From NCBI GenBank assembly GCA_013396655.1, contig WBMV01007620.1:372001-436000 (forward strand): a DNA stretch of 64,000 bases. Direction: 5' to 3'. The notes below the pieces were generated by a model. It saw only the letters and a list, made by a program, of their open reading frames with translations, was not told the origin of the DNA and did no database searches. Source of the stretch: Campylorhamphus procurvoides. Taxonomy: Eukaryota; Chordata; Aves; Passeriformes; Dendrocolaptidae. This document shows positions 52,132-61,700 of the stretch, piece by piece. The position numbers were made by a program, and so were the translations under genes. Each line of letters starts with the position of its first letter. The stretch's first letter is position 1.

Positions 52132-52284
52132 TCAGCCACACTTGCCCAGGCACTCCAGGAGCTCCATGCGGATGGCGATGCGCACGTGCCAGCCCAGGGG
52201 GATGAGGCGGATGTATCGCGCCACGATGGGCGGCCGCAGCAGGTTCTGCACTGAGGAGGACCGGTCCGAGTTGCCATAGAACAC
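52132..52284 (-). CDS. RS1: RS1 exon 6: discoidin domain C-terminal part and stop
   Basis: After an acceptor CCTTCCCAG the exon reads [19 protein letters not shown], then [19 protein letters not shown] and [15 protein letters not shown] at 52134-52132. The last two cysteines correspond to human C219 (closing the discoidin domain) and C223 (octamer disulfide). The length of 153 bp, stop included, equals human c.523-675. Changes from human are conservative, mostly at the very C terminus (LGKCG for VSKCA). Confidence 0.97.
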   Translation of the reverse strand: MFYGNSDRSSSVQNLLRPPIVARYIRLIPLGWHVRIAIRMELLECLGKCG

Positions 52285-55200
52285 CTGGGAAGGGAGGTGT
52301 GGGGAGGTGGTCAGGGGGCTGGAAATCCTGTCCCATGAGGATGGGGTGCCTGTGCAGAGGAGATGACAAGGAGGCTCCCTCCCCTCATCCTCAAACAAAA
52401 GACATTAAAAATAGCCAGACTATTTTTGTCACTCTGATTCAGTTTTCTGAGTAAGTCACTTTCCCCCATTGTTCCTGCACTTTTTCTGGTTATGCCAGAC
52501 TTGATCTTTCCTTGCTCTCCTTCATTTCCAGCAAGGCACTGCATGTTTGGAGTGAGCATGGTAAAATTTGGCTTTTGCAGTTCATGAGTGGGATTCACAC
52601 ATATGACAATGTAGACAAAAAAATTTATTTGAGTGCCCTTTCCCCATTGCTTGGCCAGCACGTCACAACTCCTGCTGCCATGATCTGATTTTTGTGGAAA
52701 GGTCAGCATTTCCCCAGGGCTGCAGGAACTGGTACTTCAGCAAAGCCACCAGAGTCTCCCATGCTAGGATGGGGCCATCCCCACAGATGGACACTGAGGA
52801 CACCTAGAAGGCAGCAGCTGTGGCATCCCCCCACCCAGCTGGGCTGCACAGACACCACTGCAAGGTGTTCCCAATGCAAGTTTTAACTTCAGCCTAACCA
52901 GTAAGAAGTGCAGGGTGAGAACAATTCAATGGGCTGTGACATAACCAATTGCAGATCTTGTCTAAGGGGTTTGTCTGCATTGTCACTGTGCATTAGCCCC
53001 AGACTTATAGCAAAAGAAGCAGGCCCCATTTCACAGTGCCCAAGCACTGCTGGGGTTGTATGGCCACAGCCAAGAAATCAGTTTTATTGTGGAGGTGCTG
53101 CCTCCTCTGCAATGCCAACTAATGCCTCTGAGCTTAATCTGGACACCACTATCATCGTTAGAAAACACAAAAAATGTATTTTGCCCTGGTCAGCATGACA
53201 TTCACTTTCACCACAGGGGAAATGGACCCTCTCTGTGCCACCCCCAGATGTGGAGTGAGCACCAAGGCTCATCCACCCTGCTGCTCCCACAGAACCCTCC
53301 TTTTGGGGCGCTTCCCACCAAGACCTGCCGTGTTCATGTCACCAAATGTGCCACCCCTCCACCAGTGGCCGAAGAGCAAATTCCACTGACCCGGTTGTTC
53401 CCGGTTTGGTCCTTGTAGTAAACCCAGTTGAGGTTTTCGTCGGTGCGGTACTGTATGCTGTACTTGGTCATCCACTCGTCGGCATCACAGCGCCCTTGTG
53501 TGAGGATCCCCGAAATCACCTTCACCTCCTTCAGGTCGATCTGCAGCCACTGTGCATTGTCCTGGTACTTGGAGAGCCAGGCGCACCTGGGGGGACACCA
53601 CCAGCCCTGCTGTTCCTCTCCCGCTGCCCTCCCAGGCAGACCCTCCTGCGCCCCACACTGCCAGGGCTCCCCAGCACCCCACACCCACTGCCCCTGGGGG
53701 CCCTCAGGGAGGCATTTCTGAACTCACCCAAAGCCTTGGCCATTGAGGCGGGCCTTGTTGGGTGTCCAGGAGGAGTACCAGCCCGTGTACTGCTCAGGGT
53801 TGGAGCAGCTTATCTGGTCCGGGGTGACAGCACCAGACTCGAAACCCAGGGGCTTGTGGTAGGGACACTCTGCAGAACAAGGGAAAAAACACATTAAAGA
53901 ACATGAGGGGCTCTGTTTCCTGGGTATGTTTGCACTCACATTGTCAGCACCTCCTGTGGTTTCATGGCTCCCTCTCTTCCCTGGCTAGGATGCTGGGGAT
54001 GCTCTTAATCCCAGACCACAACCTGCCCAGTGGCCACAGGGCCTCATTTCTAACTCTTGTGTTAATTTTTAACTCTTCTTTCTCTCTCAAACTTACTAAA
54101 CCTGTTCTGCCTGTAACGTTTTTGGACAGAAGGCTTTATTCATGTTGCAGTCTGAATCTCCTTCTTGCAAGTATATTGGAAGAAGAGCTGGGCTGGATCC
54201 ATCGACCTGTATCCAGCCTCCAGGCTGTGTGCCTGGTCCTTGAGAAATTCCAGGCACTGCTTTTCTTGCTGGACTTCAACTCCTTCTGTTCCTCCCTTCA
54301 CTGTCTTGATTCATGGCTCTACTTGCGTGGCAAAATTGGTGCGCCAGCTCTGATCATCCCCTCACAAGCACACTCAGGTCTTCTGCATTCTCTGCTATGG
54401 GGACCATCTCTGTGTCTGGAGATGGTCTTACCTTGTGGAAAACCTGCAAGTGCTCTAGTGCCAGTAGGGTGTAATGTTTGACCCTGCTGAAGGCTCAGGG
54501 ACCTCCATGTGAGTTTTTGACTTCAGATCTTCAGGCTACCAATCCTGCCCCCACAGCTGTCTTCTGCAACAGTGAGAAATTCAACGTGATTTCTGGTGGC
54601 TGGAAAACTGCTGGAGAAATACTCAGTCGTCATTAAAACTTTCTGTGGTGGATCACCACACAGTGCTCTGGAGGGCAGGACTTTAGTGATGCTGAGCACC
54701 TGCATGCTACCTGGACCCAATTATGGGGTTTTTGTTATGATCTTTTTTTTATACAATCGGTTTTTTACTGTGTATTAAGATACACAGAATGAAGGCATTC
54801 ACAAGGGTCACATGGGGGTTGCCTAGGCAAACACTTATATCATTGGCAGCATTTTCTATTTTTGCAGCCTGTGGAGCCCACAAAGGTAACTCTGTCCCTT
54901 TCTCCAGTTTAGCATAGTCTGTTTCATGGCTCTCAGCAATAAAGGAGCAAGCAAAGCTCTGTGTGGCTTCACTTGTGGGTAGGACATTTCCTTGCCTTAG
55001 CCGTGCCTGACTAACCAGTGTGGTGCCTTGTGTTAAAAATGCCCCACATGTGGGGTGCATCAGTGGGGGCCCAGAACCTGACACAACCATGGCCTCCCCA
55101 GTGCAACTCCCCAGCACTGCAGCCATGCGGTCGATGTCTCATTAGCAAGCTCTGCTAGGTTAATACTGTATGCATCAATATCTCATTAACATATATTGCT

Positions 55201-58200
55201 TAGTTGGTACCTCATTAACATGGCTTTTCCCATGAAAACATATAGCCATTGTCCCCCTTCCTACAGGCATGGAAACATCATGCTTTTCCATCATGTTAAA
55301 AGCCTTGTTCCCCTTGTGCAAGAGGGTGGGGTGGCCCTGTGTGTTTACTATTTGTTAGGCTTATCTCAAACACCACCCAGCTTTACTTTTAGCAACACTA
55401 ATCCACAGACCACACAACTCTAATGCAATTAGCAGGTCACCTTCAGGTGAGTCTGTTTGTGCCACGCACAGAGACCCACCAAAACAGGTGCCTGGTGCCT
55501 GCCCAGCCAAATCAGCCAAGCCATTTGACACCATTACAGCCAATCTGGAGGAAACCTGAGCGGTATTTGGGAGGTGGCTGCTCCCCTTGGCTGTGCCAGA
55601 GACAGCTCTGCATGGCTGCCCTGCAAACCATCAGCAGGCAGCAGGGACACCAGCCCATACCACACTGGCTGGGCTGGACTGGGCAAGGGCAGTGCAAAGC
55701 CCCTGCCTGGGGAGAGCAATAGCTCAGGGGTTACAATGGCAATGATCATCATTGAGGAGAATGTCCTTCATTAGTCAAGGAAGATGCCTTCATTACTCAG
55801 CCACATAATGCTAATGTGAGAGAGCACCCGTCACACCTGGCCTGGCCAGGAAACCTGGCACTGCTCCTCACTTATCTGCCATGGACAGATCAACCAAACC
55901 TGCCACATCTCCTTCCCTTCCCTTGCCTCTCAAAGGACAAGGGTTTTAAACAGGAAGGTTATGGGCTTAGATTGGACGTAAGGAAGAACTTTTTTACTGT
56001 GTGGATGATGATCCACTGGAACAGGTTGCCCAGGGAATCTGTGGATGCTCCACCCCTGGAAGTGTTCAAATCCAGGTTGGATGGGGCTTTGAGCAAACTG
56101 GTCTAGTAGAAGGTATCCTTGTCCATAGAGGGGATGGGGGAAGGATTGGAACTAGGTGATCTTTAAAGGTCCCTTCCAATCCAAATCGTGTTGTGATTCT
56201 GTGATTCCTTGGTGCAAACAACAGCAGGGTGGTGCCAGGCTGTAGCAAGACTTCAGATGGAGAACTGTACACTGGTGAGCTTAAACAGTAAGAAAATGTG
56301 CAGTAGGCCAGGCTGGCATGCCAGACATAGGTGCCAGTAGGGAGCCACTGTGAGAAGAAGGAATTCCTAAGGGGCTGGTCAGGCATCTCTGCTGAGCTGG
56401 CTGCAATTCAGCATTGCCATAAGGCTTTGTGGTGCATGTGAGTGTGCTGAGGTTGCTCCTTCCACAATGCCAGCACTGCAGGAAGCAGGGAGATCCCACA
56501 TGGTAACCTGGAGTGCAAGGAAAACTCTCTTTGTTCAACATATGCTTTAAGGCAGCTCCATGCAAAGGGCTATAGTGATAGGTGGAGGATGTGCAGGTGC
56601 AGAGGGGCACCTTCTGAATGGAGAGAGACGCAGGCAAGGGTGCAGGAACTGCAGGGACCTGCAGTGGGCACCACATGTGGACTTTGTGATAATTCTGTGG
56701 AAAAAAAATAAAAGAGTTGTGGTGGTCAGGCCTTTGAAAGGGAGGGGGGAGCTCAGGCAGGGCCACGCCAGGTCAAACTCCTGTTTTCAGCAGCATATAT
56801 GGGTTTCTTCCATGAGAGACTGGAGGAAACCCACACAACAAAGATATAAAGTGTCAGTTCTAGAGCTACTGTAAGAGATTCTTCTGCATCACAGGGACTG
56901 TCTTCAGCAAATGTCTTCTTCCTCTTCATGCCCTCCCCCAGCAGGCAGACTTGTGGAGGTACCAGCTGCAGAAACTGGCAGGATGAAGCCTGAGAAGCCA
57001 CAACCCTTTTCTGGGGCTCTCTGGGGCTGCTCTGCCCTGGGGATGAGACACCATCCATGCTCATGAGGCTCATGAATCCTTTCCTTGTAGTTTCATCAGG
57101 CAGGGAAGAAACCCAGAGGGCAATGCTCAAGTTGTGCAAACCCCAGGTAGACATGGCCTCTGTATGAGCAGAGTGCATGGAGGGGTTGCTTGGAGGAAGC
57201 AGAGGGTTTGGCAAAGAATACTGGCAAGCCCACGAGCTTTTCAGCTCCCATATGCTGAAGGAAAGAAACCTTTAAATCCAACACAACCTGGGGATAGAAA
57301 CTCTTGGGGGTTTTCCCTCTGTCATATTTGTTTGCGTATGCTCTGCCAGTGGTGTCACATCTTCTTGTTAATACACATTGTTATTTGGTTTTTAGTCCAT
57401 CCTGACTTCCACTCAGAGCTCTTCCAGGGTAACTCATTTAGCCTCCTTCAGGGCAGCTATGCCAAACGCTGAGCATTGGGATGACAACTTGTCCCCTGTA
57501 TCTTTCCTGGGGAGCCTGGGGGCAACAAAACACACCTCAAAGTTGTTGCACAGTCTCTTGCAGGAGCTGGAAAGAGGTGGGTGCTAGTGGGCATGAGGCA
57601 GGTACCACTTTAAGCATCCAGCTCCGGAGGGGGTAACACCTCTGAACATTTGCATGACAGAGGCCTGAAAAAGAGTGCAACTTCTGTGGGACACTGAGCT
57701 AAACCTGAGGATCAGCTGGGCACCGATAAAGCCTTGCCAGGGTAACACATCAGAGAAAATGCAGCAGTTGCAAAAAATAATGGGGAAAGAGCTTGATCAG
57801 AAACACATACATGATCTGTGAGGAAGAGCTAAAGGAGCTGGGCAGGGGCAGCCTAGAGTAAACTCAAAGACAACATGACTTTTCTCATGTGCTCTTATAC
57901 CGTTTAAAAATATAGTGCAAAGAAATAACAGTTTTTCTTGAGTCCTGGAGAGGTGAGAAGATGTCATAGGTTAAAACAAGGCAAGGCAAAACAAGCCTAG
58001 GTGGCACAAAAGGTTTTCTATGGCAAATCCTGGGCACAGCAGTGGCTGTTCCAGGCAGTTTCTGGAAGCAGCAGCTCTAAGGGCTCCAGGGGCAAACAAG
58101 GCAAATAAATGCCTGCTGGCACCAGCCCCCATGGGTCATGCTGGGTGAGCTCCCAGGGCCCAGGAATGGGGGCTGCCTCTGCCCAACAGGGCAGGGTCAC

Positions 58201-58778
58201 CCCCTCACCTCACACCAGTGCAGCTCCCCCAACCCCACCTGCAGCTGGATTTGGGACAGATACCACCAGAACACGCCTCCTCTGCAATGCCGGGTGCAGC
58301 AGGGGAAGCTGCTGAAGGTCACCAGGCAAACACAGCTAAAAGCACACCAGCCCATTACCTGGCATGCACTCCAAGCTGTTAGTCCCACTGGACCACACCG
58401 AGTTAGGTCCTCCTTGGCAATCACATTTGCAAGCCTTGCTGTGCCACAGCTCCAGTCTCTCATCCTAAATGGAAGGTAAAAAAACAGTAATAAATCAACA
58501 TAGGCAACAACAATAGTGGCACAAGGCTAAATCTGGGTCCTGAACCTTAGACAGATGCTCAGGCCTGCACAGGCTGCTGCCCCTTGTCTGAGAACCCTTT
58601 CTTCTTGCCAGCCTAGCATGAAACATGGGATGACTTGGATCCCTTGGATTCAGAGGTCAGAGCATGTGCTTGGAGGCCCAGGTGCCATCCCTGCTTCTGA
58701 CCAGGCACCAGAGCCAGGCAGCATCAGAGCCCAAACAGGCAGAGACACTTACCTCTCCTGTGGAAAGGGCCATGGCAG
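52132..58778 (-). CDS. RS1: RS1, retinoschisin (exons 2 to 6)
   Basis: Retinoschisin is a secreted discoidin-domain protein of photoreceptors and bipolar cells. It forms disulfide-linked octamer rings, binds the retinal Na/K-ATPase and holds retinal layers together. Minus-strand exons 58753-58778, 58359-58464, 53728-53869, 53391-53586 and 52132-52284 have lengths 26, 106, 142, 196 and 153, each identical to human RS1, and the phases join. Cysteines present by homology are human C38, C40, C42 and C59 (Rs1 domain), C63, C83, C110, C142 and C219 (discoidin domain) and C223 (intersubunit bond with C59). The signal-peptide exon 1 (52 coding bases in human) was not identified, so the first 17 or so residues are missing from this annotation. 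The gene converges on CDKL5, the same order as in mammals. Confidence 0.97.
52285..53390 (-). other. RS1: RS1 intron 5
   Basis: 1.1-kb intron with donor GTCAGT at its right end and acceptor CCCAG at its left end. No repeat or exon recognised inside; the open frames on both strands are unremarkable. Confidence 0.85.
53391..53586 (-). CDS. RS1: RS1 exon 5: discoidin domain core
   Basis: Starts in phase 2 at CCCCCAG|G and reads [57 protein letters not shown] and KDQTGNNR, ending at CGG|GTCAGT. The length of 196 bp equals human c.327-522. It carries human C110 and C142 equivalents and most beta strands of the discoidin fold. Substitutions are conservative (KFQDSS to KYQDNA, DIDEW to DADEW). Confidence 0.98.
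53587..53727 (-). other. RS1: RS1 intron 4
   Basis: Very short intron of 141 bp, GC-rich, with donor GTGAGTT and acceptor CCCCCCAG on the minus strand. No other feature. Confidence 0.9.
53728..53869 (-). CDS. RS1: RS1 exon 4: discoidin domain start
   Basis: Starts in phase 1 at TTCTGCAG|AG and reads [38 protein letters not shown] and [10 protein letters not shown], ending in phase 2 at TTTGG|GTGAGT. The length of 142 bp equals human c.185-326. YSSW is the exposed spike loop of the discoidin domain thought to contact the membrane or ligand, and its Tyr and Trp are kept. C63 and C83 equivalents are present. Confidence 0.98.
55950..56209 (+). repeat. CR1 LINE, 5'-truncated 3' end
   Basis: Encodes [40 protein letters not shown] and ALSKLV, followed by the CR1 3' tail with TCCCTTCCAATCCAAATCGT and GTGATTCTGTGATTC, the canonical octamer repeat. 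Antisense to RS1, inside intron 3. The intact terminal repeat and little decay suggest a relatively young copy. Confidence 0.95.
57800..57990 (+). repeat. Doubtful decayed CR1 fragment
   Basis: GAGGAAGAGCTAAAGGAGCTGGGC with the following CAGCCTAGAGTAA resembles the CR1 ORF2 segment that codes for YEERLRELGLFSLE-like sequence. The match fades quickly on both sides, so assignment is weak. Confidence 0.3.
58359..58464 (-). CDS. RS1: RS1 exon 3: Rs1 domain with dimerisation cysteines
   Basis: After TTCCATTTAG the exon reads [19 protein letters not shown], then [16 protein letters not shown], ending in phase 1 at CCAG|GTAATG. The length of 106 bp equals human c.79-184. The CKCDC cluster (human C38, C40, C42) and C59 are kept; C59 pairs with C223 between subunits and C40 links dimers into the double octamer. 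This is the least conserved part of the mature protein, as expected. Confidence 0.96.
58465..58752 (-). other. RS1: RS1 intron 2
   Basis: 288-bp intron between the 26-bp microexon and exon 3. Donor GTAAGT, acceptor TTCCATTTAG. Nothing else recognised. Confidence 0.88.
58753..58778 (-). CDS. RS1: RS1 exon 2: 26-bp microexon
   Basis: On the minus strand a CTGTCCAG acceptor is followed by exactly 26 bases and a GTAAGT donor. Human RS1 exon 2 (c.53-78) is also 26 bp. In the human phase it reads AMALSTGE after a split codon, against ATLGLSSTE in human, around the signal peptidase site, and joins in frame to exon 3 (DERLE). Found by length, phase and splice signals; too short for homology alone. 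Confidence 0.88.
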
Positions 58779-61700
58779 CTGGACAGCAGGCATGGAGAGA
58801 AGAAGAGAGAGAGATATCAGAAACAAGGATGCTGCAAGTAAATGTTAGGAAATACAGTGAACATTTACTCCTGAATTAGGGACAAATAAATAGAGGAAGG
58901 ACTGATGAATCTATTGCATTTCCCCCAAGCTGATTGCCGGGGGTAAGCAAGAGAACATGGGAAGGAACGGGGCACTGCCTGTGTCCATGTCTGTGCTACT
59001 CCTTCACTGGGTTTTCTCTTTGATGCCTTTGGCATCTGCCCTTTCTGATCAGGTACACGTGGATCACCCTGAGGAGAAACTCATGCTGGCTCACTTGGTC
59101 TCTGCTTTACAGCTAATTTTGCCCATATCCATTTTTCTGTCTTCCTACTCTACAGTTTCCCCTTAAAATGTGTAAGCTGATGAATTTCAAGGGTGAAATC
59201 CCATCCTGGCACCACTGCAGATCCCAAGTGCCTTTGGAGGAGATGGGACACTCCACAAGGTGGATGGTCTGAGAGCACTCCCTCTGGATTGGATGGAGAA
59301 AAATGCAATGTAAATAGGTCTTCCTAATCCATTTTACAGGCCAAACTCCCTTATTTTTTATTTTCTTAAGGAAAACCAGTCGTTGTGGCTGTAAAGGAAG
59401 AGATGCTATTTTTGTAACATCTGACCTGTTTTATCTCCTGCCTCTTACTGAGCAATGGCTTTTTTATGAGCACTTTCAGTACTGAAAGGGTTCTCCATGC
59501 TTCACAGTGAAGTCCAAAGCAGACTGTGCTAATAGCATTTGGACTGGCAGAATAGTTCCCAAACAGCTACGAAAATCAAATAATAATAAAAAAAACCATA
59601 GTCCCATGACTGCTGATAACTCATCAACACAAGTCAAATGTCAAACATCACGTTTTCAAAGCCAATAGGGAATCTACAAGCCGCTAAGGAACAAGCTATT
59701 GAGCAGGTAAAAACTTGAATACAGAAGGTAGGAGAAACCTGCCATCTCCAGAGGTTTTATGAATATGAAAAAAGAATCTTTTCACCGAACAAATTAAACT
59801 CTGAATTATTCACTGAAATCTAGTTATGATTTATTCATTCATACACTGTCACTTTGCTGAGCCTAGGAAGCTCCAGCTAATGCTGGGAATTTGCATCTCA
59901 CATTTCTATAGCAAGTTTCATCTCAAAAGACTCACAAACACAGAGCAATTATAATCAGCTGAAATATAAACTATATACAAGGCTCTGTTTATTGCTGAAA
60001 TGTAACTGCTGCTTGGGTGTGATACTGAGCCTAAATGTATCAAGAGTCTGAAAGAAAGACTGCCACGTCACAGAATGATAAAGAAATTCTAAAAATTTCC
60101 TTTCTCTAACACAGAGATGGTCCCCTGTGCTTCAGTGTCCCAGGGAAGCATTTCTGGCATCAGGAACTTGGCAGAAGAAATAAACATTGGTCTACAATAA
60201 AAAGATGTGGCTTTTAGTCAGGCCCAAGAGGAAGGCTGGGGGCACCAAGACCCCAAAAAGCTCAGCAGGAAAACGTGGTTGCAGGTCTCCAGATCTGGTC
60301 TCTTGGAAAGCGTAGGCTGGGGACAATGCACAGCACTGCACTACACCTTTCCCAACACTGATGTTACCCAGTCAAACCCTGTGACTCCACCGTGCAATGA
60401 GAAAACCAAGGCAGAGGTGCAAATCCAAGGCCACTTCTGTGCTGTGCCATATGGTACAAAGGAATTTGGCTTAAACCAGCATGAAGGCAGTTTAAGTTAA
60501 TGCTGTCTGTCAATACAATACAAACCAGGGCTTCATCACTTATCAAAACTGAACCATCTTTGCCAATTAAAGCAATGTAGTGCCTCTCCTGCCTGCTTGG
60601 TGCTCTGTTTGATGCCAGTTCTGGAGTGGCACTGGCACCAAGGGCATGAGAGCCAGGCCAGCAGGTGCCTCTCCTGCCCTTCCAGCCAGTGGCTTGGTGT
60701 CTTTTCCCAGCAAGACAGGTGCCCTGCTCCAGGGGCACCAGCTGCAAGGGCAGCTTCCTTGCCCTGAAATGTGGGAGCCTGGCTGCCCAGCCAGGACAGC
60801 CCTCCATGTGTCCTCACTGTCCAGCAATTCTCTGAGCTCACAGGGCTGCAGGCTGGACTCCTTCCATCTACAGGCATTCAAGCTTCATCTAGAGATGTGT
60901 GCTTGCTACGTGTTTCTTAACCTCTTTATTTTCATCTTTAGAAAACTGATTTTTGTGCAAAAAAATGTCTGTGTGTTGTTTGGGGTTTTCCTTACAGTGG
61001 TTTAATGCACTTTGGCCTGGAGAAGGCGTTGGAAAATGCCTCTAAGATAATCAAATCTAACCATTAACCTAAGGAAGTTATACTCCATGAGGAAGACTAT
61101 CTTGTGGTGAAGCCTGCTCTTGTGCACTGCTGTGGTGGGGAAAGGGGATGCCAATTACCAGGACTGATGTAGGGTATTGCTCTGGGACCATGCTGAGCCC
61201 TTCAATAGGCCTCCTGAGTCCCTCCATTTGAGAGCCAAGATCAAAATTTGATATGTCATTGACACATGGAGCTGAAAATTCAACAGCTGTGAGTGAAACA
61301 ACAGGAAAAAAAAGGAGCAGTTTTCAGGTGGGTGGGTGTATGGTAGCACCAATTCAACTGCCAGAAATAAATCCTCCTCCCAAGGTCAGCCCAGCACTGG
61401 GGTGCACTCAGCAGCAGTGATGTCTGCTCCTGAGCTACAAGAGTGGCTTCTAGGGGTTTTAGCCTCATCTGCCAGGGGACACCACTGCAAATCAGTTTTG
61501 TGAATTTCAAGGACAAAAGCCCTTTTTTCAAGGTAATGTTTCACTGGGTCAATCCCACAACACACAGTGGCAAAAAGGCTATGCCAGGGCACAGGTTCCA
61601 GCGTGCTGCCCCTCTGGCTGTCCCTGCTGGGCTGGGGACCACCACTTCTCGCTGCATGACTCACTGGTTTAAACATCCCAACAGGGGTTCAGCTTTGCCT

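Larger units (their letters stand above)
53870..58358 (-). other. RS1: RS1 intron 3
   Basis: 4.5-kb intron. Contains a CR1 3' end (55950-56209, on the opposite strand to RS1) and a doubtful CR1-like fragment near 57800. Open frames of 100-190 codons occur on both strands, as expected from the higher GC content, but none has a recognisable domain. Confidence 0.8.

Noticed and set aside
51713..52279. 188-codon plus-strand frame and overlapping frames over RS1 exon 6
   Set aside because: Overlaps the RS1 terminal exon in antisense and has no recognisable domain.
53346..53897. 183-codon open frame on the plus strand over RS1 exons 4 and 5
   Set aside because: Antisense to two certain RS1 exons and the 141-bp intron between them; explained by the composition of that region.
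58957..59166. 69-codon plus-strand frame starting with a signal-peptide-like segment and containing CAG|GTACAC
   Set aside because: Looks like a secreted-protein leader, but it is short, antisense to the RS1 upstream region, has no homology I recognise and no second exon. Chance is the better explanation without transcript data.
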